A stretch of 64,000 bases of DNA, taken from Trichoplax adhaerens (taxonomy: Eukaryota; Placozoa; Uniplacotomia; Trichoplacea; Trichoplacidae). Position numbers and translations under genes: made by a program. Shown here piece by piece: positions 1 through 13,500 of this stretch. Position 1 is the first letter of the stretch; each line of letters opens with the position of its first letter. Under the pieces are notes generated by a model. That model was not told the DNA's origin. It did not search any database and saw only the letters and a program-made list of their open reading frames with translations. The stretch is taken from contig NW_002060952.1 of assembly GCF_000150275.1 (NCBI RefSeq), forward strand, positions 1,106,452 through 1,170,451, given 5' to 3'.

Positions 1-300
1 TGATGTCAGAGTGGATTTAAATCCNGGTTGTACAGTACAATGTACAGTACGGCACAGTGTTCTACAGTACAATGCAGTACAGTACTGTACAGTATACTGT
101 ACTGTACTGTACAGTACACTGTACCAGCATTGACAGTACAATGTACGGTACGGACGGTACCGTAATTAATGATACTTGTACAGTACAGTAGGACACTACA
201 AGACACCACAAGCAGCGTGTTCCATACACTACACTACAGTACCAGTCGACGTACCGTACGGTAGATCGCTTATCCATTGTAACGGCAAAGCTATTGTTGC
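1..300. repeat. GTAC-rich palindromic array, left copy
   Basis: Dense alternation of GTACA and GTACT pentamers gives overlapping perfect palindromes such as TACTGTACAGTA and TACAGTACTGTA. GTACGG/GTACCG variants occur near 135-165 and 250-262. One undetermined base lies at 25. Open frames in it are artefacts of the repeat. The same sequence family recurs at 37600-38580. It ends about 90 bp before the start codon of the hnRNP H/F-like gene. Isolated single copies continue downstream, for example near 578, 788, 903, 1043 and 1466. Confidence 0.85.
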
Positions 301-385
301 GAAAATTTTCATTTGGACTGAAAGAAGAAAAACGACACTGACGTTGGTTACAGTTACCAGTACAACTTACTTAGAGCCATACGAA

Positions 386-3300
386 ATGTCTGATAAAGTT
401 CAGCAATCTTATGAGGTAAGAAAATACAAGCTATAGGTTAATTAATGATCCTCCTGCTAGTCAACCGATTGACTAATTCAAGGTTTCAACTTGCTATCAC
501 TTTTGTCAATGACTGTTGTTGCGTTAATGACGATTGAGACGGTGTAACGCTTCCAAATTGATTTCTTTGATTGTCAGTCTACAGTACTTTATATGGAGGC
601 TTTTCCACAGAGAAAAAAAAATAGCGCCAGCAAATTCTATTTTGTTGAGTGTTCAACTTCCTACTTTATCCTAAACAACTTTGTTTCAAGATTGCTCCTT
701 TCCACCTCAATTTCTTTACTGGAACGAGCTGTTTCACAAATTCCCTGTAACCTTAATAGTCTGCAGTGTCCAAATTCTCTTAGTCATGTACTGTAGAAGG
801 CAGAGCGAATAGCCGCTTTCAACCACTTTGAAACAGTCAAATACAGCAGTTACAACGCTGACTTCCATACCAAGCGGTGAAATCGTTCACCACCAGAATA
901 TCCAGTACTGTAATAGAAGCCTCAAGTAGGACACAGCCTCATTCATCAGCTTTCAAATCAATGTAAAGTGCAAAATTAAGACAGTCATGAAAGAAGATCA
1001 ATTCACCTACAATAGACCCTACTGCTTTCGCTAGTATTATACTGTACATGGAAAGAATAAATGCTCTCTTTCAATACTATATACTACCATTACAGTGCAA
1101 GACGATCCGTGCTAGCAATCATTAATAACAAATGTTGATATTTCCTTTCGCTGCTAGTCTGTGAAACACTCTGATCCAGATAGTATGGCAAATACTGAAG
1201 AATTTGTGGTACGGATACGTGGCCTACCTTGGTCAGCAACAGTTGAAGATGTTCAAAAATTTTTCACCGGTTGTCGCGTCAAAGAAGGAAGGCAAGGAAT
1301 TCATTTCACTTACGCAAGTGACGGTAGAGCTAGTGGCGAGGCATACATTGAATTTGGCTCATTGGAGGATTTCAATAGGTGAAATGACACATCCATTTGC
1401 CCACTTTTGACCATGGACAGTAATGTAATATGGGAATAAAATAATCGAATGAAATACGATCGCAGTACAGTAGTATTACAGCTTTGTATGACTTTACCTA
1501 TATCCATTCATTCAGTCTTGTATTTTTACAACTATGGAAGTAATTGTTTGAGAAAATTGAGAAAGTTCTAACGTGATTGCACCGTATGCGCAAGTTATTC
1601 TTGCATATGTAGCCGTAAAAGAAATGTCTTCGGAGTCGTCATGTTCTATCAGTGCTGATTGATTCTTTATACATGCAATAACTGCCAAATATTGTATTAC
1701 TGTTGTTTCTACTGCTCACTTTCAATCACTCTGATACTATGAAATATGAAACTAATTAGGGCATTGGAGCGTAACCGATGTCATATGGGTAAACGGTATG
1801 TCGAAGTATTTAAATCGAAGCGAAGTGAAATGGATTACGTCGTCAAACGAACCAAACAACGTTCAGGTAGAGATTCTGAGAATGTTGTCCGACTACGTGG
1901 TTTGCCTTACGAGTGCTCCAAGGAAGAAATTGCTCAATTTTTCACTGGTAGGTACCACGGTAACTATTGCTATCATCGTCCAGCAATACTTACAACTGCG
2001 GCGTATAATGAATCTAGTCTTGCACCCTAATTTAGTAATTGTTAGTTCTCATCATTACAATTTTACTGTAAAATAGAAAGTCCTACTTACGTACTTTCTG
2101 ATACGATTAAGAATAATAATGATGTGTTAATATACAATACGTCATCTCCTGTAATTAATAAATATTACAGTTATAATGTGTTTTCTTACCGCTAATTCTA
2201 TATCTGCTAAATCTATAATCGTTAAGCCATTTATCTGTTTGCTTATGGACTAGACCATCGTGTAGATTCAATACTTTAATACGCTACTGAATTCATGTCA
2301 AACTGCGCTTTGGCTTCCGCTATGTGCTATTATAATGAAATCGTATAGAGTAGATACTTTATTAAAGTCCAATTCTTATCAGTTAAATTGTTTAATTAAC
2401 TACAGTAATAAACATGAATTATGAATTTGCGATTGCATACTGTGCGATATGATGCATACTTCACTGGATTGTTTAGCTTATTATTAGCAAGGTAGTGTAT
2501 ACAGAAGAGAAAGATTTTTCTTTCATAACTATAAAGGGTAGTATCAATATAAACTTAACTTGGGACATTGTTGACACAAATGCATATCATATTACTAAGC
2601 TGATGCTCCGACTAATGAGACATTGTTTGGATTTAAATTCTTGTTAAGATATTTTAATCGAAATGCACATTATAGTAGTTGCAATACGATACTATATATA
2701 TATATATATAGTATATGTAGCATAAAGTAGTTCATTTAATTTATATTAACAGCAATTGTAATTTTGTAGGTTACGAAATTATCCCCAATGGTATTACTTT
2801 TGGCGTTGATAGAGATGGGCGTAGTACTGGAGAAGCTTATGTAGAATTTGCCAATACTGATGTTTCTGAACGAGCATTGTCTAAAGATAAAGAAACAATT
2901 GGCCATAGGTAATATGAACGGTGGCATGTTATTATTATGTACTTTGAGTTATAATAGCTAGTTGTACCTATGACTGTGTAAGTGCTCTACTAGGATAGTG
3001 AAGAGTGGACGAATAAAGTAGATAGCATCATATTGTCTAGTGATTCAAATTTATAATCTTTCCAATTTTTACAGATATATTGAAATTTTTCGAGCGAAAA
3101 AATCAGACATACATAATATGAGTGCACCAAAGATTAGACCTCTAATCGGTAGTGCTGCTAGTTCACGCCCAAGGCCATACGATAGAAAACGTGGGGATCG
3201 GTTTACTCGCGGCCATCCTGAGGATAGATACAATCAAGGACGTGGCTACAACAGAGGTTACCTTGATAATCGACCGAGCGATCATCCTGGTTATGGTAGA

Positions 3301-5167
3301 CCGCATTCAGAGTACAATTATGACAGGGATAGAGAAGAATTTAGAGATGCAGCCTACAACCCTTACAGTGAAGAGCCGTATGCTAGATCCAGTAATTGGA
3401 ATATAGTTGAGCCAGATAGACCTCCAGACTTTGAACCAAATGTTCACTCAATTCGAATGAGAGGGCTACCCTTTAAGGTGACAGAAAACGAAATTGTAGA
3501 CTTTTTTGACCAAATCCCTCTGCAAAATATTCATATCGAGTATGGTGATGGGGGTAAAGCAACGGGAGAGGCTGTTGTCGAATTTTATAATTACGAAGAT
3601 GCTTTGGAAGCAATGAATAAAGATCGACGCAGGATTAGTAAGTTGGCGAATGACTGCGCGGACACGCAGTGTAAAAGGAAATTTTTGAATAATATTCGAT
3701 AGATCAAGCTGATGTATTTGTGTTTATGTACTATATTTCTTATAGAACATCGATACATTGAATTATTTTTAAATACAACTCCGGAATCTGAAGGGAATAT
3801 GCATCCTAGGGAAAATCAAAGGGATTATCCTGCTTATGATTACCCACAGGAAAGGGAATTTGATGAAGACATTCATGGGGATAGTAATTATAGTAAAGGT
3901 GCGAAATGGGTAGATACTGCACGGGAAGATTCACAGTCTAGATCGTATACAAGGGGGAGAGAATATACGGGAGCGGATTATGGGAAGGATTATGAAACAT
4001 ACGACATGTGGTATGGAGACGGAGGAAGTAGTAAATCAAATCGAATGCAAGAAGAACGATACGGAGACGCAGTCAGAATAGGTAAAAAAGAGCAATTTCC
4101 ATACAACGAGGATCCGATTCCGGGCAGCAAGGGCAGTAATTATGAAGAGCCTAGTAGATCAATCTACCATGCTTACGGCGAAGAAAGATTAAATACGAGG
4201 GTCAACAATAGTGCAATTCCGAAATCTGTTAGTAGACCAACACAAGAAGCTTATGAATCAGGGTATTCTAGTACTCGACAAACGCCCACAGTTAATCCTC
4301 AGCAGCAGAATATTAGCTTAAGTATGCATAATACATCGGGCACGGGAGGTAGGTAGCGTATTATAATCTAAGTAAAACCTCGGTTATTCGCATGTTAAAT
4401 TTTGTAAACCTTTTTATATTACGACTGTAAGTTCATGTTAGCAGTAGTCTTTGCTAATTAACTTTTAAGGGAAATGCGTATATGTACATCTGTAGAGTTA
4501 ACTGTTGCCTAAGTTGCTAAATATCCTACAACAAGGCTATTACTATATTTAACGAACGTGTTATAGTGTTTTAGCGGGATTAGTTTCATAAATATTGCCA
4601 TGATATTTTAATCCATAGGGAATCGGATGCCCGCTGGTGGGTATCAATACAGCGATGATAGAAATCCTAGAACGACCGAAATGACAGGTTCTTATGATTA
4701 ATTACTCTATTTATTGAAGTAGATTACGGGTAGCTTAAGTATTTGTTTATATTGACGAGATTGTAGCAGCAAAAAGTGTATACGTATTGGTAAACAAATA
4801 GTAGATCGCTATTGATGATCGAAGCCATACATCCAAAGTCTGGTAATATTAAGCCATATAACGATAAATATTTCTTTCATATTTATATTGCATAGTTTCA
4901 ACAGTTGGCTACAGTCAAGATCAGATGAGGTCTGCTTCTAGTAGTACGGTAGTAACCCGTACCGCACCTAATGTTACTAGTCAAAGTAATAAACAGCTGC
5001 AAAGAAGTACGAATCCATCATCAAGGTATCCTAACGCCAGCGCTGGATATGGTAGTTACCTGGACAGTCCTGACGCTGTAAATATGTCAGCAGGGAACCG
5101 TTATTCTAGTAACATGGGGCAGCCGAGAGCCAACACTTCTTACAGCAGTAACTACGGTCGTTATTGA
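386..5167 (+). CDS. hnRNP H/F-like RNA-binding protein with three quasi-RRMs (8 exons)
   Basis: Nuclear RNA-binding protein of the hnRNP H/F (GRSF1, glorund) type. The family binds G-rich RNA with quasi-RRMs and regulates splicing and polyadenylation. Exons: 386-415, 1158-1378, 1760-1947, 2770-2908, 3075-3637, 3746-4348, 4619-4687 and 4905-5167. They join in frame to 691 residues. qRRM1 is about residues 26-105 ([30 protein letters not shown]). qRRM2 is about 126-202 ([31 protein letters not shown]). qRRM3 is about 319-390 ([25 protein letters not shown]). An Arg/Gly/Tyr-rich linker lies between qRRM2 and qRRM3, and about 300 residues rich in Gly, Ser, Tyr and Asn follow qRRM3. Intron positions inside all three qRRMs match the domain joints well. 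The first coding exon is only 30 nt (starts MSDKVQ, donor GAG|gtaag). The end of exon 7 is the least certain: donor at 4688 (weak, in phase), or 4636 or 4641. Reading through instead gives a stop at 4699 and a shorter isoform. Upstream lies a GTAC-palindrome array. Confidence 0.9.
2689..2714. repeat. Palindromic AT microsatellite in an hnRNP-gene intron
   Basis: An (AT)n run with mirrored flanks (actat...atagt), giving a short perfect palindrome in the intron between exons 3 and 4 of the hnRNP H/F-like gene. Ordinary simple repeat. Confidence 0.7.
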
Positions 5168-8100
5168 TTCTTACACTTGATATTGCAATAGTCCCATGAT
5201 CTTACAACATCACAGCATTCGTATCTTGGGTACAGAAAAGAATAATTTCAATACCATTGATATCTTTTAAAAAGAGTTATGATTGCATTTGTATGAGAAG
5301 GGCTTACCTGTATAAATAATTTCGTTCCTCCTACTGGATATGACCACTCTAGTTGAAATAGTAAAGTTAACCCTGGCCCGGATGGATTTTATGACTAGTT
5401 ACGTAGATAATTTGTAGTGAACATCGTAATCATGTCTGCAATTATAATTATTTTAACTGCAAGTTCTTCTAATTGTGGCTTCGAATGGAAGTTGAACTCT
5501 ATTATTATCATCATCATGATAAGTGAAATTAAATTGGCTACCTGTCGTTGACTATAAAGTTAAAATGAATCATCTTAGTGGCAATTCAACTTATCGCTGC
5601 TACATGATGGCATTGGTATTAAGATAGACACTCTTAAAAATTGATACATTATTGAGTTTTAAAATTTTACCAATATAGGTACTACATAGTAAGATAGATA
5701 AGTCAAGTAGTACAACGTATCCTGTAAGTTATGATGTATAGGCTATTTATCGTTTTCCTGGTATGTGATATTACCCTACTTCCTAGTAAGTATTGAGTTG
5801 CAGAAGAGCACAGGATTAACGTGTACATATTAATATTTGTTAATTGTATCTCATCAGTTTGATGGGCTATGGAGTAGTATAGAACTCTAGGAATTTTCGT
5901 AATTATTACGTTTTGTAAGGATTAAACTCCTATCATGCTGAATTCTATATCACCTTCCCCGTATCTTAAATATTTTGTGCCCTATTTCGAAATGGTCGCT
6001 GTTGAAATTAATCACATTAAAGACATGAAGGTTGAAAAAGTTAAGATATTGGTATTCGGTGTTGCGTTTGAGTTACTTTTTTTAAAGTTAGAGATGAAAA
6101 GTAATGGTTAGCCTAAATGGATAACTTTTATAAAAAGTGTGGGATCTGTGTGTGTACAGTTTTAAGACATTATAGTTACTCTGAAACATACTCGTATTGG
6201 TGCATAGTAACTAAAATTGAGAATGTTAAGTATGTTTCAGTAGTTTTAGTAATAATGCGTATGAGTACCTATTAATGTATGGACTGGTCGGACGAATAAT
6301 GTGGTAACACATGCATATGAGCGTAAATATTGAAGTGCTTTATGATTATGCGATCTCTAGCGAACTTCATCAATGTTTGCGTATTTGTGGATAGGACGAC
6401 TACGTTAAAATTTTGAGAATGCTTAAATTTGCTTTAAATATTACATCATTAAGTTACAATGGGGTATGCCGGTTATTGCATGACTGACAGAAATGATCAG
6501 TAAGACCTGAAACTACCGATAATGATATCTGTATTTGGATTATGCGTTAGCAATAGATTTTCGACTGTGAAAGTTCAAATACTAGGAGAGCATTGGTCTA
6601 GCATTACAATACAATTATAGGCATTCTGGTAAGGGATGTAAGTCTCTCAAAGTTCTACAAGTATATGCAGAGTGAGAGTTGATGATACTGCTTAAGAGGC
6701 ATGTACGTAAATATAGATTGCAGGAATTGCTACTACAGATAGTACAACTATTTAGTGATATAAATAATTTGTGAAGGTAAACAGATCTATCGGTACAATA
6801 CCGGTAATTGTTGACAATTTTATTGAAGGTCAAAAAGACATTTACAGTAAGCCGAATCGACGTAAATTGCAAGATAATATGATCGATTGCTAAGAAGGGT
6901 ATTAGAGTAGCGTTTGTACGTAATGAAAATATTTATACAATAGTGATGCTAAAACAGTATCAATCAGGCTGACATTAGCATAAAGTCATTTTAATTTTTG
7001 AAACTATAACTTCGTAAAGTCAGTTTTTAAAATCTTGACAATGAAAAACAGTATTATCCCAAAAGATTGGTATGATTTTTTTATCAACGATATCATACCA
7101 TCTTCTTCGTTACTATATGAAGTATTATAAAAAATCAGGCTAGTTCTTCAAAGACGCTGCAGCTACGTGAAAAAATAACTTCGCAACGACAGTAAGTAAT
7201 ATACGTTAATAAGAAGGAAAGATATCGGTGAAGCAATCAAATTAAGTAAAACAAGACCTTATCATTTGAAAATACAAAAACGATCATAGGTCAAAGTACA
7301 CAATTACTATACATACATGCATAGATAATGATCGATTAGATCTGCACTTCCCTTTTTAAACTACGGTTATAAAATGCAGCTAAATACGGTGCTTGATGAA
7401 GCAATTAGGCTTGCAACATGTGCATACTTCATAATATAATAGATAAGTCATGAATAATAATGATCTAACCGTTCCGTTATGACCAAAAGCCAATCGCTAG
7501 GCTAGTTGCTATCACGTGTTCAGATCGCGAAGAATTGGATAATTGTTATCTTGGTCTGTTGCCATAAAATAATTTTGGCTTATTTTATATATCTATTCTA
7601 ACGTAAACAGAATCTCAACAACTCCAACAGCATGTGCCAGTATACATATCGATTGTTGTATTATAACAATTCCCATATTTAGATTGAATATGAAAGCATA
7701 CAAGTCCATATAATCAACGAAGACAGTTAAAAGATTGTAGTCACCAGATGGGCGTGCGACAACAGGTGCACACGACTAAATGCCAACACAACTCACATTT
7801 AGCAACGGATAATTTCTCTTTTAATTCGAAGAGAACTTTTTCTATCTCCCGTTATCGTAACGAAATATTATATGGAAATGAAGGGTGATCATTATAGCCA
7901 GGTAGTAACATGATGAATTTGAAGGCAGTATTCAATACAGTTAATGATTTACATGGAGTACGAAGCGTTATCGCCAAATAATGATCATCACCATGGATAG
8001 CATATCGATACTAATGATAAATGATGATCGAAACATGTTTATCTTCACTAATTGAGCAAAGTATGGAAAGAACTTATAATGACTTAAATCGTATTAACGG

Positions 8101-8736
8101 ACGGTATTGATAAAATTTGGATAATCTTATCTGTGACCGACGTAATTAAAATATTGTATATAAATTTAATGATAACACAATACATAATTGTATGATTTAC
8201 GCATGAATGCCGACATGTTTAGTGAATTGAAGGATAAAAAAAGTATAGAAAGTAATTGTTAGAGACTTCTTACTGATTTTAGTAGTGGAAACATATCAAG
8301 CATACGTAGTGTTAAAATGATTTCATATAAAGCATTAACATGTAGATCTACTAAATTTAAAAAGTTAATTTGGCTTACATTGAAGAAAAAATGGACGTTA
8401 TGATAATGTATGAGTAGGCTATATTCAATGTACAGTAATGCTAGTTATAAAGAATAGCTGTAAATATTAAAATAATTCAATCTGTTACCTATAACATATA
8501 ATTCATTGTTTTTACCATTATTGTTCGATGGCGACATACCTAACGCATCAATGGATAATAATAGCATAGTTTGCTATTGCTATTCAAGCGGTAATCATGT
8601 TGACAAATTGTGGCAACAAATGTTTGATCACTGGAAGGCTACAAATAAGCCTGCCGATGATAGCTATTCTACATTTTCTATCTTGCACGTTGCAGAAAAA
8701 TTACTAACAAGCTTAAAAGGAATAGGATTGATCATC
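5168..8736. other. Intergenic, no gene recognised
   Basis: AT-rich sequence between the hnRNP H/F-like gene and the HELT-like gene. It must contain the 3' UTR of the former. The longest frames (about 85 codons on the minus strand at 6615-6872, and about 77 codons at 8506-8736 before the ATG at 8737) show no domain or codon pattern I recognise. Nothing else is supported. Confidence 0.5.
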
Positions 8737-9126
8737 ATGTCTACAAAGAGAAGAGATAAAATGGTAAAGTAGCTAAAGTATTTCATCCAACCAGTCATGA
8801 TTACTTATGGCATGTAATAAGAGAATCTTAGCTATTTGATTCTATTATTCAATTTCATAGTTAGCCTATCAAGACTTAAGTCAGATGCAAAATTGATAAT
8901 TTAATGTTTCCAAATATTTAATCTCGTCATGCATCCTACTTTAAGATTTCACTTAGAAATCTTGTTTATGTAATAGCTGACAATCTATCTATATATTGAC
9001 AAATTCTAACATTTCGATGATATTTATAAGTATTTACTGTACCTACATACATTGAAACAGAAATTGATTAATTATCTCACGAGAATCACCTAAATTAGCA
9101 ATTCCTTTTCTATATCTACTTATGTG

Positions 9127-10530
9127 ATGAACCAGGAACAAGCTCAAACATCCCACAAAATTATTGAAAAACGCCGACGAGATAGGATAAACAATTGTCT
9201 TGCTGAATTAAGTCAAGCAGTACCGCCAGCATTTGCAAGTAAAGTAAGTCTAAGTACATTAAGTAAAATTCTATCTCACAGTGTCATTAGATTACTATCT
9301 TTCCTTAATACCTACTATTTGTTAATCTTCTATTTCTATATTAGTAATTAGTTTGATGAAAGGAAATATACTCTCTCTCTTGTTCATTTACTTTTAGTTT
9401 TTACCATTTTGATTCAAATATTCGATCTTAAATGAGTAATGCTCAAAATACTATTTTATATATAGACATCAGGAAAATTGGAAAAAGCTGAAATATTAGA
9501 AATGACAGTTCACTACTTGCGAGTTCTACATGCTTATGGCATTCGCTTAGATAGTCCAGGTACCTTAATTATAGCATTGTAGCTTTAAGGCCTTACTAAT
9601 AGCCGAAATTCGCAACAAAAACACTAAAAATCATTGATAATATAATTGATCAATAATAAAAAGTAACGATAATTTTATTAACTTTTATATTTAATCTGGA
9701 TGCATAGCTGATCAACCCATCATGCTGCATAATTCGCCGGAAGTTCAGTACGAGATGTTACATCAACATTACAGAAATGGTTATTCCGATTGTATACGTG
9801 AAATATTACAATATTTTATCGATGTTGAAGGGACAAGTCCTCAAGATCAGCGATGCAATCAGATATTCAGCTATCTTCAGGTATTGAACATGGATGATTA
9901 TCAATCAACAACAATAAAAATTTGTGTTTGACTAGACTTATCCTATGCCATAACAATGCGATTTTTTGGTATCCATATAAGACCTTATAGTATACAATTT
10001 TCGAAAATATTTTAAAATGTTTCTATGTCATTTTTTAGGCTCGAATCAATAAAGGACTGCATCAATCGTATGATGAATCATCGGCATCCTATCATCGCGG
10101 GCAATCTAATGTTAGCAATGGCGGCAACGCTAGTAATAATGCTAACAGTATTAGTAATAGCAACCACAATAACAATCCCAATGGGAATTTAAATGGTAAA
10201 GATCGAAGAAATAAACCGTCTACTCAAGCTTTTCTACGATCACATTTAAATGCTAATACTAAAAGTAATCGAGAGACAATGCATTCTACTCCATCACCAG
10301 CTGATGTTAATAATGCTGGTTTACCTAATTTGCCGTTACAGCTACAACAGGCGAGTGTCTATCCGAATGTTTATCAAAATCATGGAGGCATTCAGTACGG
10401 TATGCATATGCCAACAAGTACATCAACGGGCTTGCTGCAAAATGCCTGCTGTCTACCATCATCGCACCCATCTTCTATTTCTAAAGCAGTTAATGATCAA
10501 AGCAATTCTCTACTACACGGCTCAATGTAA
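9127..10530 (+). CDS. HELT/Hey-like bHLH-Orange transcription factor (4 exons)
   Basis: DNA-binding repressor of the Hairy/E(spl) superfamily. Exons 9127-9243, 9466-9559, 9708-9880 and 10039-10530 join in phase to 291 residues. The basic region and helix 1 read SHKIIEKRRRDRINNCLAEL. Exon 2 supplies the loop and helix 2 (SGKLEKAEILEMTVHYLRVL). Both are closest to HELT as I remember the family. Exon 3 holds the Orange domain (YRNGYSDCIREILQYFIDV, followed by RCNQIFSYLQ). The C-terminal half is low complexity, with Asn-rich stretches. I see no WRPW or YRPW tetrapeptide at the C-terminus, so Groucho recruitment by the usual motif is not shown. The ATG at 9127 follows an in-frame stop at 9091. Alternative start: ATG at 8737, exon 8737-8763 (MSTKRRDKM, donor ATG|gtaaag) spliced in phase to an acceptor at 9136 after a pyrimidine tract. 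That gives 297 residues and resembles the basic N-terminus of HELT proteins. A possible AATAAA signal is at 10850-10855. Confidence 0.88.
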
Positions 10531-13500
10531 AATGCTAATATTGCATTCTATTGACGGAAAGATACCGGTAACAATTTCTATCAATAACGATTATTATATT
10601 GTTGTAAAAGGTATCTTTAATATTAATACAATCATTCTGTTATTGTAAACGTGGATAATTGATAATTCAACAAATCATTGATGAAAGCAGTAAATTCATC
10701 AGTTCTTACGTGCTATGAAAAATGACTTTCTCTAAGTACTGAGAATCTCAACGATTATTGATATAAATACCTAGATATTTCATTAGGCTTATGTAACATG
10801 AGTAAATTATTACTAGTTCTAGATCCTGGTTTAATTCATAATTGTTTATAATAAAGTAAGCAAATGGATTTATTTTATTGTATAGTAGTAGTGAGTTGTA
10901 CTAATTGAAATCTAAATAATCTTCATGAATTTTAATATACCATGAAATGAATTTATTCTTTATTAATAGCTTGCGTTATAAATTCATTTTTTCACATTTT
11001 CAGATTGATATTGAATGTATCGGAAAATGTAATACAATTTGTCAAAACATTTCTTGTCTTAATTATGAATATAAATGTATTTAAGATATCATCTTCATAT
11101 GTGCTCGACGAAGGATACAATAAAAAAAATTTAGTAAGATAAAATATTCGAAGAAATAGCTTAATGCTACCGATTCGAGATTAAAAGTACTTGTGTGACG
11201 ATTTCGTAACGCAATTGTAACATACATGTAAAACTCAGATTACGAAAGTATGCAGTTTACTGTAAACACAATTGATGGCCTAAATTACTACAGTACACTC
11301 AGTGTCTTTATTTAAGGATGATATTATGTAATATGCCATCAAAAAATCGTTCTATTTTCTGTCTAAGCAAAATAAAGTGATTGCAATCTATGAATATCAT
11401 CAATAAAAGAACTGCTATACTAGACTCTATAACTGTAGTAATATAATAGTAATCAAAGTAGTATGAAAATCTGATATATATTTACGTTGGCTTTATTAAA
11501 TTACTTTTCTCTATAGAATTACTATCTAATTATTTCAGTCCGGCAAGAGGAATTTCAGCTAGATCAAAGATGCAAGAAAACATGTAGAATGATGCAGCGA
11601 CATAAGTTAGGTAATAGGTCATTCTACTCATCGGATAGGGGATATGAACGGTCCTATAGAATTGAAATTTATGAACAATATAATTTCAACATTATGACTG
11701 AAAGCTGCTAGCCAACATAATATTTATAATATTAGGCAGTTTGCAATTAAGACTGATTTAGTAAAGAAAACTATTCAAAGTTAATGCTAATACCGGTAAT
11801 ATTCAATAGGACTTTATTAAATATAATGTTTCTGTATGATATTAGATTTAATTTAAGAAACTTACTTTAAAATTTCATGATGTTCAGCCGCATAAATCAT
11901 TAAAGGTAAGAAAAATCCAGTTTGGATATTGAAACAGAAGGAGGAGAAAAAATTAAGAATTTTTATAAACGCCTAAAGGGAAATAGAACGATAGTCCAAG
12001 TTATACCGCACGTATCTTAAAACACTTTTTTGATTGACGTAATATTTTTAATCAAAAACCTTTACCTCTGGATTTGTTAGACTAACTAGAAATACGATTG
12101 TAAATACAATTGCTTCTACCAACTTCTGAATTAATCTGTTGATATTGAATAACAAAGACATATTTCTAACTTACATTGGGTTGTTGTATGAATAACACTA
12201 ATACGAGTATAGCAGATGATATGCAAAATTTTAGGAACAGGTATATTAGTAAGAAAATATTTGGTGCTCAAGCACGTACATCCTAGGGGTTAAGAAGCTA
12301 AATCTAGGATTAGCTAAAAGTTGCTGTTTTTCTCGATTAATGAAGTATTGGTCAACTTTTTCGTACATTCGATGAAATAATCCGTTCACTAAGTTAAAAA
12401 ATTACAATAAAAGTGAGTTAGATACTTAATTTTCCATTATAGTAAGAATTTTTTAAATATCTTTAGCAATATCCAATGCAGCATACGGCTACTATCAGTG
12501 AAAAAATTGCTAATCACGTAACAAATTTTTACTAAACAATCGATTTCTGCTCATTCTATTAACATCTATAACCGTTACCATATTTCTTGCAGTCCACTAT
12601 TTAATAATGAAATAATACTAACGATAATAACGAAAGACAGTGATTTAACGTCTTAAAAACAACAAGATCTTGCTTAGTCAATTCCTATTTAAAGTACGGC
12701 ATCATACGGTATCATATTGATAGCTACCAGTATTAGAGATGAAGAAATATCCTACCACAGTTGTAAAAATAAAAAAATGCCTTGGTACAAAGGCGGAATC
12801 AGTTGGCTGTACAATTTATTATTCTAGCCAATAAATTAAATTCAATAACGTTTCAAGTTACACACTGCAGTGTGATATTTGGCACACTTCAGATGTACAA
12901 TACCTTAAGACTAATAAACTTATGATATATAGATGAAATTAATAGAGTAAATCATAGCATAAAAAATGGTTCAAAAAAGCAAACTAGCATTACAATTAAG
13001 TGACAATAATCCTTTAGGAATCTCAATTCATGTGAAAGGAGTTTAGGTTAATTATTTTATGATATCTTCTTTACATCTCTATTTAATAAATACGATATGA
13101 ATTCAGTTATTTCAAGGATACAGTACAGTAATAATTACATTGCAATTACTAACTTGTTGTATCGCTACTGGCGTAACTTTGTCGTTAGATAATAGAAAGA
13201 ATTTTTGCCGTGTTATTGGATAGAAAATTATGTTTTGCTAAAATCCAGCTGTTTTTAAAAATAAATGATCTTTATGATTTCGCCTTTTCTGATTTAAGAA
13301 TATCCTTTGCTACTAAACAATACTTTACAGTTAAAATGTTTATAGAATGGCGTCTAAGTTGTTTTATTCTTCTATGTTAATAGGTGTTGGTTTATAGCAT
13401 TAGTATGAATTAACCGTACAATAAAAGAAACATTATAATATTGTAAGTTAATAGATTTTAACTTAATTTAAATACCAAACGATAACGTAAATCTAATCAC

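Noticed and set aside
6-436. Open frames of 60-90 codons in the left GTAC array
   Set aside because: They translate the pentamer repeat into Val/Tyr/Cys/Thr runs on both strands, have no domain, and overlap each other. Only the last 30 nt before 415 are a real coding exon, in a frame set by the hnRNP gene.
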